From contig JAFXDO010000001.1 of NCBI GenBank assembly GCA_017563195.1, positions 1 through 46,503 of the forward strand: 46,503 bases of DNA, given 5' to 3'. Positions 8,493-18,454 of this stretch are shown one piece after another. A program made the position numbers and the translations under genes. The notes beneath the pieces were generated by a model. The model was not told the DNA's origin, made no database searches, and saw only the letters and a list, made by a program, of their open reading frames with translations. Position 1 is the first letter of the stretch. Each line of letters begins with the position of its first letter. Source of the DNA: Clostridia bacterium (GTDB lineage: Bacteria > Bacillota > Clostridia > Oscillospirales > CAG-382).

Positions 8493-9560
8493 ATGCTTCA
8501 ATCGCTTTTCAGCGTCGCAGTTACCGTTTTGATATTCGGTCTGCTGATCTTTATTCACGAATTCGGTCACTATATCGTTGCCCGTGCGTTCGGCGTCGGT
8601 ATAATCGAGTTCGCAATAGGTATGGGTCCAACCGTAAAGACCTGGAAGGGTAAATACAACGACTTCAGTATACGTGCCATTCCCATCGGCGGATTTGTAA
8701 ATATGGTCGGCGAATACGACGAGGAGATCCCCGAGGAGCATATGTATAAGATCCCGCTGAACGACAGGTCTGTCTGGAAGCGTATGCTTATCGTTATCGC
8801 GGGTCCGCTGATGAATATCCTGCTCGCGTTTGTTATAATGGTCGCGCTTGTGTCGAGCGGCAATCTTGTCGGAACCTCGATAGTTGCAAAATTCGATGAA
8901 ACAAGCACCTCCGACGATTACGGTCTGCAGGTCTACGACGAAATAATCCGCGTCAACGGCAAGAGAATCCATTGCCACAGCGATCTTTCGTATATGATAC
9001 TCTCCGACGGACACGAGCCTATTGATATCGTCGTTCTCCGCGACGGTGAGGAGATAACGCTCGAGGGCGTCTGCTTCGGCACCGAAACCGAGGAGGGAAT
9101 AGTATTCGGCAATATGGACTTTCAGGTGTTCGGCGTAAAAAAGACGGTCGGAAACGTTATGAAGGAATCCTTCTGGCAATCCTGCTCGACCGTGTTTATG
9201 ACGCTCGATTCGCTTGTCGACACCTTTTCGGGCAGATACGGAAGCGTCGGCGATGCCGTTGGTGGCCCCGTGGCTATCGGCGAGGAGGTCAACCAGACGA
9301 TAAAGGCGAGCGTAAGCTTCAGGGAAGCGGTGCAGAACCTCGCGACGCTGACAGTTATGATATCGGTGTCGCTCGGCGTGTTCAACCTGCTTCCGATTCC
9401 GGTATTGGACGGCGGCAGATTGCTGTTTTATATCATAGAAGCTATACGCGGAAAGCCTATGAACCCGAAGTATGAGCGCGCAGTCAGCGCATTTTTCACG
9501 GTCTTACTGCTTATGCTTATGGCATTCGTGATGCTTAAGGATATTGCAGGACTCTTTTAA
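8493..9560 (+). CDS. rseP: RseP-type site-2 zinc metalloprotease
   Basis: This membrane-embedded protease cleaves transmembrane segments of anti-sigma factors or leftover signal peptides. The first membrane helix carries the zinc motif HEFGH (His22, Glu23, His26). A PDZ domain covers roughly residues 120-195 (YDEIIRVNGKRI). The third zinc ligand region LLPIPVLDGGR has Asp306 near the C-terminal helices. The length of 355 residues is normal. It sits between dxr and ispG, the conserved Gram-positive order. Its local substrate, perhaps an anti-sigma factor, is not visible in the window. Confidence 0.95.
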   Translation: MLQSLFSVAVTVLIFGLLIFIHEFGHYIVARAFGVGIIEFAIGMGPTVKTWKGKYNDFSIRAIPIGGFVNMVGEYDEEIPEEHMYKIPLNDRSVWKRMLIVIAGPLMNILLAFVIMVALVSSGNLVGTSIVAKFDETSTSDDYGLQVYDEIIRVNGKRIHCHSDLSYMILSDGHEPIDIVVLRDGEEITLEGVCFGTETEEGIVFGNMDFQVFGVKKTVGNVMKESFWQSCSTVFMTLDSLVDTFSGRYGSVGDAVGGPVAIGEEVNQTIKASVSFREAVQNLATLTVMISVSLGVFNLLPIPVLDGGRLLFYIIEAIRGKPMNPKYERAVSAFFTVLLLMLMAFVMLKDIAGLF

Positions 9561-9581
9561 CAAATAATTCAAGAGGCAATT

Positions 9582-10637
9582 ATGAAAACGACCAAGGCTG
9601 TAAAAATAGGAAATATCACCATCGGCAACGGCAACAGGATCGCCATACAGTCGATGACCAATACTAAGACCGCCGACAGAGAAGCGACGCTTGAGCAAAT
9701 CAAGTCGCTTACTGCAGCGGGCTGTGATATCGTGCGCTTTACCGTCAACGATATGCTTGCGGCAGAGGCAATACCCTATTACGTCGAGAATACGACGGTT
9801 CCGTTGGTCGCAGACATTCACTTTGATTATAAGCTTGCGCTTGCCGCGGCAGAGCGCGGGATCACCAAGATCCGCATCAATCCCGGCAATATCGGCGACA
9901 AGGAGAATATAAAAAAGGTAGCAAATGCCTGCAGGATGAGGAATATCCCCATCCGAATAGGCATTAACGGCGGCAGTGCCGAAAAGGCAATGCTTGTCAA
10001 GTACGGCGGCCCCACCGCAGAGGCGCTTGCGGAAAGCGCATTGTCTAACGCGAAAATGCTCGAGGAATGCGATTTCGATAACATCGTGCTTTCGGTAAAA
10101 AGCTCGGACGTAAAGACGATGGTGGATGCCGCAAGGATACTTCACGAAAGATGCGATTATCCCTTACATATCGGCGTTACCGAAACGGGTGACGTAAGGC
10201 GCGGCAACATCAAGTCGGCAATCGGCATCGGAGCACTGCTTATCGACGGCATCGGTGATACCGTTCGCGTTTCGCTTACCGAGGATCCCGTCCACGAGGT
10301 CGCGGCGGCGAAGGATATACTGTTTTGCTGCGGTATCGGCGGAGGCATCAACATAGTTTCATGTCCGACCTGCGGCAGAACGCAGTCCGACGTTATTCCG
10401 CTCGTTGCCGAGCTTGAAAGGGCAACACGTGAGATAAAGACCGATAAAAGGCTCACCGTCGCGCTTATGGGATGCGCGGTTAACGGCCCCGGCGAGGCAA
10501 AGCACGCCGATATCGGAGTGGCCTGCGGAAACAAAGAAGGACTTTTGTTCCGCAAGGGTGAGATAATCAGAAAGCTTGAGGAATCGGAAATTGTTCCGAC
10601 TCTTGTTAAAGAAATAAAGGAAATGCTAAATGCTTAA
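9582..10637 (+). CDS. ispG: 4-hydroxy-3-methylbut-2-enyl diphosphate synthase
   Basis: IspG is the 4Fe-4S enzyme that converts MEcPP to HMBPP near the end of the MEP pathway. The protein has the TIM-barrel start IGNITIGNGNRIAIQSMT and the three cluster cysteines: Cys261 and Cys264 in CPTCGRTQSD, and Cys298 in GCAVNGPGEAKHADIGVA. The length of 351 residues matches the short bacterial form. An AAGAGG ribosome site precedes ATG 9582. It overlaps polC by 8 bases, implying translational coupling. Confidence 0.97.
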   Translation: MKTTKAVKIGNITIGNGNRIAIQSMTNTKTADREATLEQIKSLTAAGCDIVRFTVNDMLAAEAIPYYVENTTVPLVADIHFDYKLALAAAERGITKIRINPGNIGDKENIKKVANACRMRNIPIRIGINGGSAEKAMLVKYGGPTAEALAESALSNAKMLEECDFDNIVLSVKSSDVKTMVDAARILHERCDYPLHIGVTETGDVRRGNIKSAIGIGALLIDGIGDTVRVSLTEDPVHEVAAAKDILFCCGIGGGINIVSCPTCGRTQSDVIPLVAELERATREIKTDKRLTVALMGCAVNGPGEAKHADIGVACGNKEGLLFRKGEIIRKLEESEIVPTLVKEIKEMLNA

Positions 10638-13600
10638 CGAATTTCTTGCTAAATTCAAAAAATGTCGGTTTTCGGAGAAGGCTAAGGATACCATCTCGAA
10701 AATGACTGAATTTTCGGTAATGGTAGATCGGGAAAACGTCTCTGTCGCCGTTAAGGCGGACTTTTCCTGCTACGTGGAGCCGAAGCTGATCTTTGCGCTC
10801 GAGGATGAAATAAAGAAGGCGTACAGCCTTAACGAGGCGTTGATATATCCCCGATACGACGTTGAATTCTGCGAAAAGCATATGGACGGCGTTATCGAAA
10901 CGCTGAAGCATCGCTCGAAGCTCGAGTACGGCTTCTTCGACGGCTCGACCTATCGATACGACCCCGACCTCGGTGAGTTCAAGATACAGCTTCGCAGGTT
11001 CGTTACCTCGTACGTCGTCGAGACCAACGGCGCCGTTACGTTTATCGAGCAATGCGTGCGTGAATGCTTCGGCGTGAAAATTAACGTCATCATAGATTAC
11101 GAGGAGTTCGAGACCTTTGAGTACTTCAGCGCGCGTGAGGAGGAGCTTGCCGAAAGCATCCGCAACACCAAGTTCGAGGTAGCTCAGGAAACCGAAAAGG
11201 AGCCCCCGCGCTCTTCGCTCTTCGTAAGCGAGACCGAAGACGCCGAATACTTCGAGCGTGGAGAAAAGCGTTACGTTACACTCGGTAAGATGACGCTTGA
11301 CATAACCAATCCCGAGCCTGTATACGGCGAACGGAGAAACTGGAATTTTACCCCTATATCGCTGCTTAAAAACGATACCGGTGTCTGTGTCGCAGGTAAG
11401 CTCTTCCTTGTTGAATCCAAGGAAAACTACGAGGGCGAAAAGATAACCTATACGATATATATCACCGATAACGACGCATCGGTCAGCGGTAGATTCACCT
11501 GCAAAAAGAGCGAGGCTCCCAAGCTAAAGCCCCCGATGTACGTTATGGTTGCCGGCAAGACGGAGCACAGACGTGTTTACGACCGCGATAAGCAGGATTG
11601 GGTCGAGGATGATGAAATCACCATCAACGTCAAGGCGATAAATAAATGCTCGGTGCTTGTGCGTCAGGACGAGGCAGAGGAAAAGCGAGTTGAGCTTCAC
11701 CTGCATACGAATATGTCTGCGACCGACGCGCTTGCGGATGCCGGCGATATTATGGCGCGTGCACACGAATGGGGTATGCCCGCCGTCGCGTTTACCGACC
11801 ACGGTACGCTTCAGTCCTACCCCATAGTAATGAAGGCTGCAAAGAAGTATCCCGACGTGAAGCCGATATACGGCATCGAGGGCTATTACGTTGACGATAC
11901 CGCGCGTGCGATCTTTTCCTATGACGACAGCAATACGATAAGGCTCTCTGAGGATGAATTTATCATCTTCGATATAGAAACTACGGGTCTTTCGGTGCGC
12001 AACTGCGGAATCACGCAGATAGGCGCGCTTAAATATAAGGACGGAGAGATCATCGACAGGTTTGACAGCTTTGTCAATCCGAATATGCCGATACCTCCGA
12101 ACATTGCGGAAATGACCGGCATTACCGACGATATGGTGAAGGATGCGCCGAGTGAGGAGGACGCGGTAAGAGCGTTTCTCGAATTCTGTGGAGACAGAAC
12201 GCTTGTCGCGCATAACGCAAACTTTGACGTTTCGTTCATCCGCCGCGTCGCTACCGAATTTGCGATTCCGTTTGAAAACCCCTATCTTGATACAGTTGCC
12301 GTGTCCAAGTACATAAACAGCGATTCGAGGAGACATACCCTCGACACGCTCGCGAAGTACTACGACCTCGGCGAATTCGACCATCACCGCGCCGATGCCG
12401 ACACCGAAATGCTTGCAAAGATATTTGCATGCATGGTGCGCAAGCTTGCGGCAAACGGCATCACGACGGTAAGCGAAATGAATGCCGCGATGGCACACAG
12501 CGCCGACCCCAAGCGTCTTCACGATTACCATATGGTAATTCTCGTAAAGAACCTCGTCGGCCTTAAGAATCTATATAAAATCGTTTCATATTCCTATCTC
12601 GACTATTTCAAGGGCAAGCCGAGAATTCCGCGAACCGTTCTTGAAGAGCACCGTGAGGGGCTGATAATCGGATCCGCCTGCTCGTCGGGCGAGCTTTACG
12701 AGGCCATCCTGCGCGGCAAGAGCGACTCGGAATTGGAAGATATTGCAGGTTTTTACGATTATCTTGAGATCCAGCCCGACTGCAACAACGGATATCTCGT
12801 TGACGAGAATCAGGCGACGGTCGAGCAGCTTCACGAAAACGTTTTGAAGATAATCGAGCTTGGTCAAAAGCTTGGCAAGCCCGTGGTTGCTACGGGTGAC
12901 GTCCATTTCCTCGATCCCGAGGACGAGATATACCGTCAGATAATGCTTCGCGGCAAGGGATATAAGGACGCCATGCGCGAAACCGGCATCTATTTCAAGA
13001 CTACTAATGAAATGCTTGCCGAGTTTGCATACCTCGGTGAGGAAAAGGCACGTGAGGTGGTAATCGATAACCCCAAAAGAATCATTGGCGATATCGATGC
13101 GATAAAGCCTATTCCCGACGGTACCTATACCCCCAAGATCGACGGCGCAGAGGAGGAGCTTCAGACCCTTTGCGAGCAGACCGCGATAGAAATGTACGGC
13201 TATAAGGGTCAGATCCCCGACGTCGTGCGTCAGCGTATGGACAGAGAGCTCGGCTCGATAATCGCAAACGGATTTGCGGTTCTTTACGTCATCGCCCGTC
13301 GTTTGGTCCAAAACAGTGAGGAGCACGGATATCTTGTCGGCTCGCGAGGCTCTGTCGGATCCTCCTTCGTTGCAACGCTTGCAAAGATATCAGAGGTTAA
13401 CCCGCTTCCTCCGCACTACGCTTGTCCCAACTGTAAATATTCCGAATTCATCCTCGACGGCTCTGTCGGCTCGGGCTTTGACCTGCCCGACAAAAACTGT
13501 CCCGAATGCGGTACGCGTATGCGCCCCGACGGACACGATATCCCGTTCGAGACCTTCCTTGGCTTCCACGGCGAAAAGGCGCCCGATATCGACCTTAACT

Positions 13601-15000
13601 TCTCGGGCGACGTTCAGTCGGAGGCACATAAATTCACCGAGGTTCTCTTCGGTAAGGAAAACATATTCCGCGCGGGAACGGTAGGTACGTTGCAGGATAA
13701 GAACTGCTTCGGTTACGTTAAGAAGTTCCTCGAGGAGGAAAACATAAGCCTCACTCGCGCAGAGCAGCAGAGGCTCGTTCAGGGCTTTGTCGGCGTACAG
13801 AAGACGACGGGACAGCACCCCGGCGGTATCGTCGTTATTCCCAAGGAATACGAGATTTACGACTTCACACCGGTTCAGTACCCTGCAAACAAGGCGTCGA
13901 GCGGCGTTATAACCACCCACTTCGCGTTTGAATATCTGCACGACACCATTTTGAAGCTTGACATACTCGGGCACGATGTTCCGACCTATTACAGGTATTT
14001 CCAAAACTATACGGGCATCGACGTTCGCGACGTTCCGATGAACGACAAGAACGTTATCGAGCTGTTTGCAAGCACAAAGCCTCTCGGCGTAACACCCGAC
14101 CAGATAGGCTGTCCCATCGGCACGATGGGTATCCCCGAATTCGGTACCGACTACTCGATACAGATGATACTTGATGCGAAGCCCAAGTCGTTTGCCGACC
14201 TTGTGCAGATCGCGGGTCTTTCGCACGGCACGGGTATCTGGCTCGGTAACGGTAAGGATCTAATCGAAAGCGGAACCTGCACAATCGACCAGATCATCGG
14301 TACGCGTGACAGCATAATGGTCTACCTTATGCATAAGGGGCTTGACTCTGCGATCGCGTTCGACTCGATGGAAAGGACAAGAAAGGGCAGGGGACTGCTT
14401 CCCGAGCAGGAGGCGGCGATGCGTGAAAAGGACGTGCCGCAATGGTATATCGACTCCTGCAACAAGATACAGTATATGTTCCCTAAGGCGCACGCCGCGG
14501 CTTACACCATCGCGTCGCTTCGACTAAGCTGGTTCAAGATCTATCAGCCCGTCGCATTTTATGCGACCTACTTCACGATCAAGCGCGATTTCTTCGACGG
14601 CGGTCTCGTTATGAGAGGCAAGGCGAGGATAGAGGAACGCCTCGAGGCACTCAGGGCGGCACCGTCGCTTACAGCCAAGGATGAGGGCAACATAATCATT
14701 TTGCGAATAGTGCTTGAAATGTTCGCAAGAGGCTTTTCCTTCCTCCCCGTCGTTATCGGAAAATCCGAGGCGTTTGCATTCGTCCCCGAAAACGGCAAGA
14801 TAAGACTTCCGCTTTGCTCGCTTCCCGGTCTCGGTGAATCGGTTGCGGAAAAGATCGTCGAGGTCGTCAAATCGGGCGAGGCTACCACGATCGAGGAGAT
14901 CCGCGCGAAGGCGCAGGTCAATAAGTCGATTATGGAGCTTCTGTCTCAGAACAACTGCTTCGGTGATATTCCCGAATCCGACCAGCTGACGATGTTTTAG
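10630..15000 (+). CDS. polC: DNA polymerase III alpha subunit, PolC type
   Basis: PolC is the essential replicative polymerase of low-GC Gram-positives, with built-in proofreading. Domains in order: an N-terminal region and OB fold up to about residue 350; the PHP domain split around a DnaQ-like exonuclease (PHP start ELHLHTNMSATDAL near residue 354; exonuclease FDIETTGLS with Asp448 and Glu450, then HNANFDVSFI and HHRADADTEM); a zinc-binding segment with CPNC and CPECGTRM; the polymerase palm with PDIDLNFSGD (Asp986 and Asp988); and the FPKAHAAAY region. The length of 1456 residues compares with about 1440 in Bacillus. It starts inside the end of ispG, with AAGGAAATG upstream. Confidence 0.98.
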   Translation: MLNEFLAKFKKCRFSEKAKDTISKMTEFSVMVDRENVSVAVKADFSCYVEPKLIFALEDEIKKAYSLNEALIYPRYDVEFCEKHMDGVIETLKHRSKLEYGFFDGSTYRYDPDLGEFKIQLRRFVTSYVVETNGAVTFIEQCVRECFGVKINVIIDYEEFETFEYFSAREEELAESIRNTKFEVAQETEKEPPRSSLFVSETEDAEYFERGEKRYVTLGKMTLDITNPEPVYGERRNWNFTPISLLKNDTGVCVAGKLFLVESKENYEGEKITYTIYITDNDASVSGRFTCKKSEAPKLKPPMYVMVAGKTEHRRVYDRDKQDWVEDDEITINVKAINKCSVLVRQDEAEEKRVELHLHTNMSATDALADAGDIMARAHEWGMPAVAFTDHGTLQSYPIVMKAAKKYPDVKPIYGIEGYYVDDTARAIFSYDDSNTIRLSEDEFIIFDIETTGLSVRNCGITQIGALKYKDGEIIDRFDSFVNPNMPIPPNIAEMTGITDDMVKDAPSEEDAVRAFLEFCGDRTLVAHNANFDVSFIRRVATEFAIPFENPYLDTVAVSKYINSDSRRHTLDTLAKYYDLGEFDHHRADADTEMLAKIFACMVRKLAANGITTVSEMNAAMAHSADPKRLHDYHMVILVKNLVGLKNLYKIVSYSYLDYFKGKPRIPRTVLEEHREGLIIGSACSSGELYEAILRGKSDSELEDIAGFYDYLEIQPDCNNGYLVDENQATVEQLHENVLKIIELGQKLGKPVVATGDVHFLDPEDEIYRQIMLRGKGYKDAMRETGIYFKTTNEMLAEFAYLGEEKAREVVIDNPKRIIGDIDAIKPIPDGTYTPKIDGAEEELQTLCEQTAIEMYGYKGQIPDVVRQRMDRELGSIIANGFAVLYVIARRLVQNSEEHGYLVGSRGSVGSSFVATLAKISEVNPLPPHYACPNCKYSEFILDGSVGSGFDLPDKNCPECGTRMRPDGHDIPFETFLGFHGEKAPDIDLNFSGDVQSEAHKFTEVLFGKENIFRAGTVGTLQDKNCFGYVKKFLEEENISLTRAEQQRLVQGFVGVQKTTGQHPGGIVVIPKEYEIYDFTPVQYPANKASSGVITTHFAFEYLHDTILKLDILGHDVPTYYRYFQNYTGIDVRDVPMNDKNVIELFASTKPLGVTPDQIGCPIGTMGIPEFGTDYSIQMILDAKPKSFADLVQIAGLSHGTGIWLGNGKDLIESGTCTIDQIIGTRDSIMVYLMHKGLDSAIAFDSMERTRKGRGLLPEQEAAMREKDVPQWYIDSCNKIQYMFPKAHAAAYTIASLRLSWFKIYQPVAFYATYFTIKRDFFDGGLVMRGKARIEERLEALRAAPSLTAKDEGNIIILRIVLEMFARGFSFLPVVIGKSEAFAFVPENGKIRLPLCSLPGLGESVAEKIVEVVKSGEATTIEEIRAKAQVNKSIMELLSQNNCFGDIPESDQLTMF

Positions 15001-15072
15001 TCGGTTGGCACGCCAAGTGTTTAAATAAAAGTACAGAGGGTCTTAAGGCTCTCACCAACAGGTTAAATAGTT
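15001..15072 (+). other. Intergenic gap after polC
   Basis: This 72-base gap contains a small perfect inverted repeat (TTGGC/GCCAA near 15005-15016). A second CCAAC segment near 15053 could compete for the same partner. There is no T-run, no clear promoter and only a weak ribosome site (AGG) before the next gene. Confidence 0.4.
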
Positions 15073-15912
15073 ATGTTTGACATTCATTCACACACACAAT
15101 ATTCGGGAGATATTCCCGCAGGGAAGGGCAACTCGGTTCGTGAGCTTTGCCTTTCGGCGATAGAAAAGGGCTTGACCGGCATCGCGATCACCGATCATTT
15201 CGATATCGACGGCATTCGCGACGGCTTCTTTCCGCCACTCGACCACGAGTCTGTCGCACGCGATATAATGGACGCCAAGGAGGAATTCAAGGGCCGTCTT
15301 ACCGTACTCCACGGCATTGAGCTCGGACAGGCAACGCATATGCCCGAGGAATCGCACGAACAGCTTCGCAGTCAGCCCTACGATATAGTTCTGGGCTCGG
15401 TACACGCAGTAAGAGGTATTATCGATTTTTACGACACCGATATGACGAATATGCCGCAAAGCGAATACGTCGCGCTGTGGGAGCTCTATCTCAAAGAGAT
15501 GCTCGACACGATAGAGTGGGGCAATTTCGACGTGCTGACCCATATAACCTATCCGAAGCGCTATTACCTTCGCGACGGTATAACCGATTTTCCCGATATC
15601 AAGGGAAAGGGCAGGGAGTACTTCGAGCCGATATTAAAGGCGGTTATCGATAAGGGCATCACGCTCGAGTGTAACACCTCGGGCTTGAGGCAGAATATAG
15701 GCGAATGCCTGCCCAATCGCGACCTGCTCGAGTTTTATTACGAGCTCGGCGGACGCGATATAACGCTCGGAAGCGATGCGCATAAGGCGATCGACCTCGG
15801 CGCAGGCTTTGTCGAGGCTTCAGAGATGCTTCGCGAGATAGGCTTTAGGTATCTCACGAAATTCGAATCACGCAAAAAAGACTTTTACAGTATTCAGGAG
15901 GATATAAAATGA
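15073..15912 (+). CDS. PHP-domain phosphatase, histidinol-phosphatase (HisJ/HisK) family
   Basis: This is a 279-residue PHP-fold metal-dependent phosphoesterase. Metal-binding motifs are visible in order: DIHSHTQYSGD at the N-terminus, ITDHFDIDGI, HGIELGQ, GSVHAV, an internal THITYPKR and the terminal GSDAHKA. This pattern fits the HisJ-type histidinol-phosphatase family, which releases phosphate from histidinol phosphate. No other his gene is present here, so the true substrate may differ; the family is known to be used for several sugar- or amino-alcohol phosphates. Its 3' end overlaps the Lrp gene start by 4 bases. Confidence 0.8.
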   Translation: MFDIHSHTQYSGDIPAGKGNSVRELCLSAIEKGLTGIAITDHFDIDGIRDGFFPPLDHESVARDIMDAKEEFKGRLTVLHGIELGQATHMPEESHEQLRSQPYDIVLGSVHAVRGIIDFYDTDMTNMPQSEYVALWELYLKEMLDTIEWGNFDVLTHITYPKRYYLRDGITDFPDIKGKGREYFEPILKAVIDKGITLECNTSGLRQNIGECLPNRDLLEFYYELGGRDITLGSDAHKAIDLGAGFVEASEMLREIGFRYLTKFESRKKDFYSIQEDIK

Positions 15913-16388
15913 AAGAACGCATTCTTGCTTATCTCGAAAAGGACGCACGCACCACTCACGCCGATATCGCGACGATGCTCGGAATCAGCGAGCAGGAGGT
16001 CAGGGACATCATAGCTGAATGTGAAGCCGACGGAACCATTATGAGCTACCGCACTATGGTGAACTGGGGAAAAACGGGTAAGACCGCCGTCACCGCGCTT
16101 ATCGAGCTTAAGACCATTCCTCAGCGCGACAAGGGCTTTGACTCGGTTGCAGAGCGTATCTGCAATTTCCCCGAGGTCAAGTCGGTTGCACTTATGTCGG
16201 GCGGCTTTGACCTTGCCATAACCGTTGAGTGCGCGAATATGCGCGACGTTGCGTTTTTCGTTGCGGAAAAGCTCGCGACCATCGAGGGCGTAACCGCGAC
16301 CGCTACTCATTTTGAGCTCCAGAAATACAAAGAAAACGGCGTCGTTTATGGCACCGAAAAAACCGATAAAAGAGGAAACAGCTGGTGA
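15909..16388 (+). CDS. Lrp/AsnC family transcriptional regulator
   Basis: This 159-residue regulator has an N-terminal winged helix-turn-helix (ATMLGISEQEVRDIIAECEADGTI, about residues 20-43) and a C-terminal RAM ligand-binding domain (FDLAITVECANMRDVAFFVAE). Such proteins bind amino acids and control amino acid metabolism. The gene overlaps the PHP gene by 4 bases upstream and the aminotransferase by 4 bases downstream. That is the common Firmicutes arrangement of an Lrp gene with a PatA-like aminotransferase, so control of this operon or of amino acid catabolism is likely. AGGAGG at 15896-15901 serves as its ribosome site. Confidence 0.92.
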   Translation: MKERILAYLEKDARTTHADIATMLGISEQEVRDIIAECEADGTIMSYRTMVNWGKTGKTAVTALIELKTIPQRDKGFDSVAERICNFPEVKSVALMSGGFDLAITVECANMRDVAFFVAEKLATIEGVTATATHFELQKYKENGVVYGTEKTDKRGNSW

Positions 16389-17554
16389 AATTCGACGCTA
16401 ATAAATGCCTTCCGGCAAAAATAACAGAAATCAAGCCGTCGGGTATACGTAAGTTTTTCGATCTATTGAACGAGATGAAGGACGTCGTCGGGCTTACGGT
16501 CGGACAGCCCGATTTCGATACCCCCTGGCATATCCGCAATGCGGGTATTCGCTCGCTTGAGGAGGGACATACCTATTACACCTCGAACAACGGCATTATG
16601 GAAATGCGCGAGGAAATCGCCGCATACCAAAAGCGCCGCTTCGGTCTTGAGTATGATCCCGCCGGCGAAATAATCGTAACCGTGGGCGGCAGCGAGGCTA
16701 TCGACCTTGCGATGCGCGCGCTTCTCGAGCCGGGTGACGAGGTGATCATCCCTCAGCCCTGCTTCGTTTGCTACGAGCCGCTCGCAAGACTTGCGGGAGC
16801 AACACCGGTCATTATCGACCTTTCTGCAGATAACGGCTTTAAGCTTACGGCTGAGCAGCTCAAGAGCGCGATAACCGAAAAAACAAAGATGCTTGTCCTC
16901 GCATTTCCGAATAACCCGACCGGCTCGGTTCTCCGTAAGGCGGATCTTGAGGAGATCGCGGAGGTGCTTATTGATACCAATATCGTCGTGCTTTCCGATG
17001 AGATATATGCCGAGCTTACATACGGCGAAAAGCACGTTTCGATCGCATCGATAGACGGTATGCGCGAGCGTACCATCGTTGCAAACGGCTTTTCCAAGGC
17101 ATACGCGATGACCGGCTGGCGTATGGGCTACACTCTCGCGCCGAGCTACTTTACCATGCAGATGGCAAAGATACATCAGTACGGCATTATGAGTGCGCCC
17201 ACGACGAGTCAGTACGCTTCTATCGAGGCACTCAGGAACGGCGATAAGGATATCGAATATATGAAGAACGAGTACTGCGCGCGCCGCAGACTCATCGTCA
17301 GCGAGCTTAACCGTATCGGCATCGAGACCTTTATGCCCGATGGTGCGTTTTACGTGTTCGCCGATCTTCGCAAGTTCGGTATCGATGACGAAAAGTTCTG
17401 TGAAAGACTGCTGTACGAGCATAAATGCGCTATCGTTCCGGGCAGTGCGTTCGGCGAAAGCGGAAGGGGCTTTGCAAGGCTTTCCTACGCGTACTCGCCT
17501 GCACATATCCGAAAGGCGATCAAGCGCATCGAAGAATTTATAAAGACGCTATGA
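16385..17554 (+). CDS. PLP-dependent class I/II aminotransferase
   Basis: This 389-residue fold-type I aminotransferase starts at GTG 16385 with AGAGGA 8 bases upstream. Motifs include FPNNPTGSV, SDEIYAELTYG and the PLP lysine, Lys238, in GFSKAYAMTGWRMGY. The final arginine that binds the carboxylate lies in the RLSYA region. It resembles the PatA/AspC branch that acts on aspartate, aromatic amino acids or acetyl-diaminopimelate; the exact substrate cannot be read from sequence. It is coupled to the Lrp gene upstream and overlaps ispE by 4 bases (ATGA). Confidence 0.92.
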   Translation: MKFDANKCLPAKITEIKPSGIRKFFDLLNEMKDVVGLTVGQPDFDTPWHIRNAGIRSLEEGHTYYTSNNGIMEMREEIAAYQKRRFGLEYDPAGEIIVTVGGSEAIDLAMRALLEPGDEVIIPQPCFVCYEPLARLAGATPVIIDLSADNGFKLTAEQLKSAITEKTKMLVLAFPNNPTGSVLRKADLEEIAEVLIDTNIVVLSDEIYAELTYGEKHVSIASIDGMRERTIVANGFSKAYAMTGWRMGYTLAPSYFTMQMAKIHQYGIMSAPTTSQYASIEALRNGDKDIEYMKNEYCARRRLIVSELNRIGIETFMPDGAFYVFADLRKFGIDDEKFCERLLYEHKCAIVPGSAFGESGRGFARLSYAYSPAHIRKAIKRIEEFIKTL

Positions 17555-18399
17555 AAATAAACGCTTACGCAAAGATCAATGCAACACTTGATATCTGCGG
17601 CGTTCGCGAGGATGGCTTTCATTCTCTTCGCTCGGTGATGCTTCCCGTCTCGCTTCACGACGAGATAGTTATCGAGAAGAGCGAGTCCCTTTCGTTTCAA
17701 TGTAATATAAAGGAGCTTTGCACCGAAGACAACCTCTGCCTCCGCGCGGCAAGGCTCTTTTTCGAATCGACGGGGATAGACGGCGCGGTTGCTATCGAGC
17801 TTGAAAAGAATATACCGTTTCCCGCAGGCTTGGGTGGCGGCAGTGCAGACGCCGCGGCGGTGCTCAAGGGTGTGAATACGCTCTTCGACAAGCCTCTTGA
17901 CGATACGGGTCTGCTGACTCTTGCGTCCAAGCTCGGCTCCGACGTTTCGTTTTGCCTTTACGGCAGTCCCGCACTGTGTGAGGGCAGAGGCGAGCTGCTG
18001 ACGCCGATAGACGGAATCCCCGAGCTTTACTTGGTGATAGCAATAGGCAAGTCAAGGCTTTCCACGCCTGCCGTTTACCGAAAATACGATGAGGCGGGGC
18101 TTGAAGCAAGAAACGACAGCGACAGGCTTTTAAAGGCTGTTGAATCGCGAGACAGGGACGCGATCGTTGCGTCGTTCGGCAATGCGTTTGAGCCCGTAAC
18201 GGATCTGCTTGCGCCCGAAACGATGGAGCTTAGAAGCAGGATGATCTCTCTCGGTGCTCAAAATGCGCGACTTTCGGGAAGCGGGCCTTCGGTGTTCGGC
18301 GTGTTAAAATCCTACGAAGAAGCGCGAATCTGCGCGCAACAGCTTGAAGGAATGGGATATTTTGCGATATCCTGCAGAACGCTTGACAAAACATATTGA
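17551..18399 (+). CDS. ispE: 4-diphosphocytidyl-2-C-methyl-D-erythritol kinase
   Basis: IspE phosphorylates CDP-ME in the MEP pathway. ATG 17551, sharing ATGA with the aminotransferase stop, gives 282 residues beginning MKINAYAKINATLDI, the expected GHMP-kinase N-terminus. The ATP loop PFPAGLGGGSADAAAVL and the C-terminal LSGSGPSVFGV are clear. The frame is open further upstream, but only within the aminotransferase gene. It is the third MEP gene in the window after dxr and ispG. Confidence 0.97.
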   Translation: MKINAYAKINATLDICGVREDGFHSLRSVMLPVSLHDEIVIEKSESLSFQCNIKELCTEDNLCLRAARLFFESTGIDGAVAIELEKNIPFPAGLGGGSADAAAVLKGVNTLFDKPLDDTGLLTLASKLGSDVSFCLYGSPALCEGRGELLTPIDGIPELYLVIAIGKSRLSTPAVYRKYDEAGLEARNDSDRLLKAVESRDRDAIVASFGNAFEPVTDLLAPETMELRSRMISLGAQNARLSGSGPSVFGVLKSYEEARICAQQLEGMGYFAISCRTLDKTY

Positions 18400-18403
18400 A
18401 TAA

Positions 18404-18449
18404 TTCTCCTTTTACCTGCTCACACTTGAAGCAACACGTAAAAGGAGAA
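18404..18449 (+). promoter_or_regulatory. Hairpin that sequesters the spoIIR ribosome binding site
   Basis: Arms 18404-18415 and 18438-18449 form a perfect 12-bp stem with a 22-base loop, in which TGCT and AGCA can pair further. The right arm contains the whole AAGGAGA ribosome site of spoIIR, ending 5 bases before its ATG. In a transcript reading through from ispE, this site would be masked. There is no T-run, so it is not a terminator on either strand. Confidence 0.75.
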
Positions 18450-18454
18450 ACATA

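Noticed and set aside
15001..15072. Possible tRNA or riboswitch after polC
   Set aside because: No cloverleaf, no T-loop motif and only short repeats in 72 bases.
15073..15912. Part of a histidine biosynthesis operon
   Set aside because: No other his gene is nearby; only the family name is kept.
16463..17506. Antisense open frame opposite the aminotransferase
   Set aside because: Entirely covered by a gene with clear catalytic motifs; treated as a shadow.
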